A stretch of DNA of 64,000 nt from positions 682,001 through 746,000 of the forward strand of contig NZ_MODW01000001.1 of NCBI RefSeq assembly GCF_001866135.1, written 5' to 3'. Both the position numbers and the translations under genes were made by a program. This DNA is from Microbacterium sp. LCT-H2 (GTDB taxonomy: Bacteria; Actinomycetota; Actinomycetes; Actinomycetales; Microbacteriaceae). The notes below the pieces were generated by a model. The model was given only the letters and a program-made list of their open reading frames with translations. It was not told the origin of the DNA and searched no databases. Below are positions 61,268 through 64,000 of this stretch, piece by piece; positions within the stretch are counted from its first letter, which is position 1, and every line of letters starts with the position of its first letter.

Positions 61268-62026
61268 ATGACCATCACCGCCGCCGCAGACGGCTCCGCC
61301 CTGGGCAACCCCGGCCCGAACGGCTGGGCCTGGTACATCGACGACGCGAACTGGGCGGCCGGCGGCTCCCCGCACGGCACGAACAACCAGGGCGAGCTCC
61401 GCGCCGTCCTCGAACTGCTCCGGGCGACGGCCGGCACCGACGAGAAGCTGTTGATCGAGTGCGACAGCCGCTACGTGATCGACTCCGTGACGAAGTGGAT
61501 GCCGGGCTGGAAGCGCCGCGGATGGCGGAAGTCCGACGGCGGGCCCGTGCTGAACCGCGACCTCCTCGAAGGGATCGACGAGGCCCTGCGCGGTCGCGAC
61601 GTCGAGTTCTCCTGGGTCAAGGGCCACGCCGGGCACCCGCTGAACGAAGCCGCCGACGAGCGCGCGAACGCCGCCGCCAAGGCCTATCAGCAGAAGCAGG
61701 AGCCGCGTCGAGGCCCCGGGTTCACCCGCGCGACCGATGCCGGAGCCGCCGTCGCCGCCTCCGCCCCTGTCGCCGCTGCCGCCGCGGAAGCCCCGGCATC
61801 CTCCGCGACGGCAGCCTCGTCCCGCACCCCGAACCCCGTCGCGGAGGCGGAGTTCGCCGCGCCGCTGTGGGCCGAGACCTCCGATCTCCTCGACGGACTC
61901 GACCTCGCGCAGGACGACCCCATCGTGCTGCAGGTGCCGCTGTCCCCCGACGAGCACGCCCGTCTCCGCGACCGCGCCGAGGCACAGGGAATCGCCTTGG
62001 AAGAAGCGCTCCGCCGCCTGATCTGA
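61268..62026 (+). CDS. rnhA: ribonuclease HI with C-terminal extension
   Basis: 252 residues. Residues 1-145 are RNase HI: ADGSALGNPGPNGWAW with the first Asp, NNQGELRAV with the catalytic Glu, ECDSRYVIDS, and KGHAGHPLNEAADERAN with the final His/Asp. It cuts RNA in RNA-DNA hybrids. A ~60-residue Ala/Pro-rich linker then leads to a ~45-residue end (DPIVLQVPLSPDEHARLRDRAEAQG) that resembles a ribbon-helix-helix/CopG-like segment. The extension is not part of standard RnhA. Confidence 0.92.
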   Translation: MTITAAADGSALGNPGPNGWAWYIDDANWAAGGSPHGTNNQGELRAVLELLRATAGTDEKLLIECDSRYVIDSVTKWMPGWKRRGWRKSDGGPVLNRDLLEGIDEALRGRDVEFSWVKGHAGHPLNEAADERANAAAKAYQQKQEPRRGPGFTRATDAGAAVAASAPVAAAAAEAPASSATAASSRTPNPVAEAEFAAPLWAETSDLLDGLDLAQDDPIVLQVPLSPDEHARLRDRAEAQGIALEEALRRLI

Positions 62027-62042
62027 CGGAGACCGCGAGGCG

Positions 62043-62048
62043 TACACT
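62043..62048 (+). promoter_or_regulatory. -10 hexamer TACACT, leaderless start
   Basis: 6 nt before ATG 62055. Confidence 0.6.
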
Positions 62049-62054
62049 CGCACC

Positions 62055-62441
62055 ATGTCGACTCCCCGCACCATCGGCCGGATCTTCCTCGGCGCCGCGC
62101 TCGTGTTCGCCGGCGTCTCCCACCTCACGGTCGCCCGCGAGGAGTTCCAGGCGCAGGTTCCGGAATCGCTGCCGCTCGATCCGGACACCACGGTGCTCGC
62201 GTCCGGCGTCGCGGAGGTCGCGCTCGGATCCGCGCTCCTCTTCACCCGTCGCCGCCGTCGCACGGTCGGCACCGTCGCCGCGCTCTTCTTCGCGGCGGTC
62301 TTCCCCGGCAACGTGGCGCAGTGGATGCATCATCGCGACGGCTTCGGCCTCGACACCGACATGAAGCGCTTCGTGCGACTGTTCTTCCAGCCGGCGCTCA
62401 TCGCGCTGGCCCTGTGGTCGACGCGCGCCCCGCGCCGCTGA
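62055..62441 (+). CDS. DoxX-like small membrane protein
   Basis: 128 residues with four membrane segments: IGRIFLGAALVFAGVSHLT, VLASGVAEVALGSALLF, TVAALFFAAVFPGNVAQW and LFFQPALIALALWS. The RIFLGAxxxxAGxxHLT start and PGNVAQWxHHR are typical of DoxX-like proteins. Role unknown. Confidence 0.82.
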   Translation: MSTPRTIGRIFLGAALVFAGVSHLTVAREEFQAQVPESLPLDPDTTVLASGVAEVALGSALLFTRRRRRTVGTVAALFFAAVFPGNVAQWMHHRDGFGLDTDMKRFVRLFFQPALIALALWSTRAPRR

Positions 62442-62545
62442 CCCGCTCCGCCACAGCAGGCCCTCGCGCGAGAACAGGCCCCCACGTCCGCCCGCGCCTG
62501 AACCCGCGCGACGGCCTGATGCGGCGTCACCCCGGGTCGGCTCCG

Positions 62546-62551
62546 TAGACT
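62546..62551 (+). promoter_or_regulatory. -10 hexamer TAGACT, leaderless start of a leader peptide
   Basis: 6 nt before ATG 62558, which begins an 8-codon reading frame, not the main gene. Confidence 0.55.
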
Positions 62552-62557
62552 CGGCGG

Positions 62558-62584
62558 ATGGCGGAAAGGACGAGGCGACGGTGA
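62558..62584 (+). CDS. 8-residue leaderless leader peptide (candidate)
   Basis: ATG 62558 starts MAERTRRR and its TGA (62582-62584) overlaps the GTG of the next gene (GTGA at 62581). The TAGACT hexamer 6 nt upstream implies transcription starts here. A GAAAGGACGAGG stretch inside it can act as ribosome site for the GTG. It may couple initiation on the membrane-protein gene or read its arginine/codon supply; function is inferred only. Confidence 0.45.
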   Translation: MAERTRRR

Positions 62585-63279
62585 GCAGGCGCACCGTCTT
62601 CGGCCTGCTCCGGCTCACCGCCGCCGCCGTCTGCCTCATCGCGCTGATCCACCGCCTCGCGTGGGGACTCGCGTCGAACACCATCGCGAGCCAGAACTTC
62701 TTCGCGTACCTGACGAACCAGTCGAACATCGCCTTCGTCGTCCTCCTCACCGTCGCCGGGGTCCTCGCGCTGCGTCGGGCCCGCGACCCGCGGTGGCTCA
62801 CGGTGGCGCTCGCCCTCGTGCTCACCTGGACCATCACGGCGGGGCTCGTGTTCGCGATCCTCGTCTGGCAGGCCGGAGTCCGGGGGATCCGCATCGACGT
62901 GCCGTGGTCGGATCAGGTGCTGCACTTCTGGCTGCCCGCAGTGACGGTCGCCGCCTGGGCCCTGGCCCCGGGACATCGGGCGGTGCCGTGGCGCGTGATC
63001 CCGGTGACCCTGGCCTACCCGGTGCTGTGGGGCGTCGCGACGCTTATCCGCGGACCACTGATCGGCTGGTACCCGTACTACTTCCTCGACCCGCGGCAGG
63101 TGAGCGGTCCCGTCGAGTTCACCGTCTCCTGCGCGATCGCGCTGGCCGCCTTCGCCACCGTGGCGACCGCGCTCGTGCTCATCAGCCGCCTGCCGGACCC
63201 GTGGGATCGCGCACCCACCGAGCCTCCGCCCGAGGAGCGTGCCCCGGCCGAGGCCGCACGCGAGACGGTTCAGGCGTAG
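62581..63279 (+). CDS. Pr6Pr-family membrane protein
   Basis: 232 residues, six membrane segments. IALIHRLAWG, ASQNFFAYLTNQSNIAFVVLL, DQVLHFWLPAVTVAAWAL and GWYPYYFLDP are typical of the Pr6Pr (FAR-17a/AIG1-like) family, whose role in bacteria is not known. GTG start coupled to the leader peptide. Its C-terminus overlaps the convergent amine-oxidase gene by 10 nt. Confidence 0.88.
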   Translation: MSRRTVFGLLRLTAAAVCLIALIHRLAWGLASNTIASQNFFAYLTNQSNIAFVVLLTVAGVLALRRARDPRWLTVALALVLTWTITAGLVFAILVWQAGVRGIRIDVPWSDQVLHFWLPAVTVAAWALAPGHRAVPWRVIPVTLAYPVLWGVATLIRGPLIGWYPYYFLDPRQVSGPVEFTVSCAIALAAFATVATALVLISRLPDPWDRAPTEPPPEERAPAEAARETVQA

Positions 63280-64000
63280 AGCGCCAGCGACGCGAGCGCC
63301 GCCTCGACGGCCTCCGCGTCCCCGAGCTCCGCGAAGTCCCGCGCCGCCGCACCGCCCACGATCCCGACGAGCACGTTCTCGCCGGTCGAGGGGCGGAGGT
63401 TGATCCACGTGGGGATCGCGATGTCGTCGCCGACCGCGTGCCAGATCGCCTCATCACCGTCCCAGAAGGGCTCGTCCCATCGCAGCCACACCGTCTCGAT
63501 CGCGCCCATGCCGAGCGCGGACACGGCGCCGCGGTTGTCGAACGGCAGCGGCGGATCGAACTCGATGGCCTGCTCCTGCAGCACCCCGAGGGGCACCGTC
63601 AGCAGCACCCGGTCGAAGGAGAGGGCCTCCCCGGTGCCGAGGCGCACACTCACCCCGGTGTCGTCCCACGCAAGGCGCGTGACCGGCGAGCTGAGCCCCA
63701 CCTTCACCCCGTCCAGGGCACTCTCGATGAACGGGGTCAGGTCGTCGCCGACTCCCTGCAGCGCCGCGTCGGGAAGCGGCGGGGCGAACCAGCTCGACAG
63801 GTCGGCGGCGTCCGCACCCGTCCGTGCCGCGAGGAGCGCGAGGAGCGCGGCGGTCGCGGGGTCCTCCGGGTCGATGCCGGCCGCCACCAGGGCGTCCGCC
63901 ACGGAAGAGTCCTGCGGGGCGGACTGCGCCGTCGTCACCGCGGCATCCACGGGCTGCGGATCCACGGGGTCGACGTCACCCTCGGCTGAGCGCCACCGCG
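63270..64000 (-). CDS. flavin amine oxidase family protein, partial at 5' end and short at 3' end
   Basis: The reading frame is open to the right edge, so the N-terminal FAD-binding start is off-window. Visible: the substrate-domain middle, FDRVLLTVPLGVLQEQAIEF and the VWLRWDEPFWDG segment, all typical of monoamine-oxidase-like flavoenzymes. The protein stops at EAALASLALYA, about 100 residues before the usual C-terminal FAD contact (xxFAGExT...HGA...SG). It ends inside the opposite gene's 3' end. It may be a truncated, inactive gene or an unusually short form. Confidence 0.75.
   Translation of the reverse strand, partial: RWRSAEGDVDPVDPQPVDAAVTTAQSAPQDSSVADALVAAGIDPEDPATAALLALLAARTGADAADLSSWFAPPLPDAALQGVGDDLTPFIESALDGVKVGLSSPVTRLAWDDTGVSVRLGTGEALSFDRVLLTVPLGVLQEQAIEFDPPLPFDNRGAVSALGMGAIETVWLRWDEPFWDGDEAIWHAVGDDIAIPTWINLRPSTGENVLVGIVGGAAARDFAELGDAEAVEAALASLALYA

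Overview
The window is high-GC, densely packed chromosomal DNA from an actinobacterium. The protein content, the very frequent 4-nt ATGA/GTGA gene overlaps and the leaderless gene starts point to a member of the Microbacteriaceae, probably a Microbacterium-like organism; this is inference, since no rRNA gene is present. I see no rRNA or tRNA gene, CRISPR array, prophage or insertion sequence. Intergenic DNA is short and much of it is hairpin repeats.

Layout. (1) 1-2440: a minus-strand redox operon (7Fe ferredoxin, ferredoxin-NADP reductase, flavin reductase, then superoxide dismutase running off the left edge) behind a SoxR/MerR-type promoter. (2) 2.5-11.2 kb: a peptide-type (Opp/Dpp) ABC importer with a GH3 glycosidase, divergent from a TetR regulator. 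(3) 11.3-15 kb: M20 amidohydrolase, small (p)ppGpp synthetase, RelE/Phd toxin-antitoxin pair, VanZ-RDD membrane protein. (4) 15-29.2 kb: potassium: a KimA-like K+ permease and, after a MocR/EamA pair, a PaiB-like gene and an anion permease, a full kdpFABCDE operon preceded by a tiny extra membrane-peptide gene. (5) 29.2-31.6 kb: TspO-like membrane protein and a TetR/hydrolase divergent pair. (6) 31.6-40.6 kb: an eight-gene siderophore-iron operon with two ABC importers and a siderophore-interacting reductase, behind a DtxR/IdeR-type iron box. (7) 40.7-48.6 kb: cold-shock protein, large MalT-like LuxR regulator, membrane and SRPBCC proteins, FUSC-type exporter, AlkD-like protein, purine nucleoside phosphorylase. 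(8) 48.6-52.8 kb: a roadblock/GTPase/roadblock cassette followed by a Ski2-like helicase. (9) 53.2-57.8 kb: a van-like cell-wall cluster (D-Ala ligase, alanine racemase, D,D-carboxypeptidase, divergent two-component system). (10) 57.9-64 kb: an SDR with a zinc-ribbon-like N-terminus, a protealysin-like M4 protease with an emfourin-like inhibitor, RNase H, small membrane proteins and a truncated amine oxidase running off the right edge.

The signals I consider most worth following are: (a) 11-bp-phased CGTGAGG repeats upstream of both the KimA-like gene and the kdp operon, suggesting one KdpE regulon; (b) the compact van-like cluster; (c) the roadblock-GTPase-roadblock cassette, with a GTPase that lacks standard G3/G4 residues; (d) five copies of an intergenic TTCGAATCGC hairpin whose inner stems co-vary; (e) in-frame insertion of a short dispersed repeat into kdpB and the helicase gene; (f) TANNNT hexamers 5-8 nt before 19 start codons (leaderless mRNAs), including a divergent pair whose start codons share one CATG.
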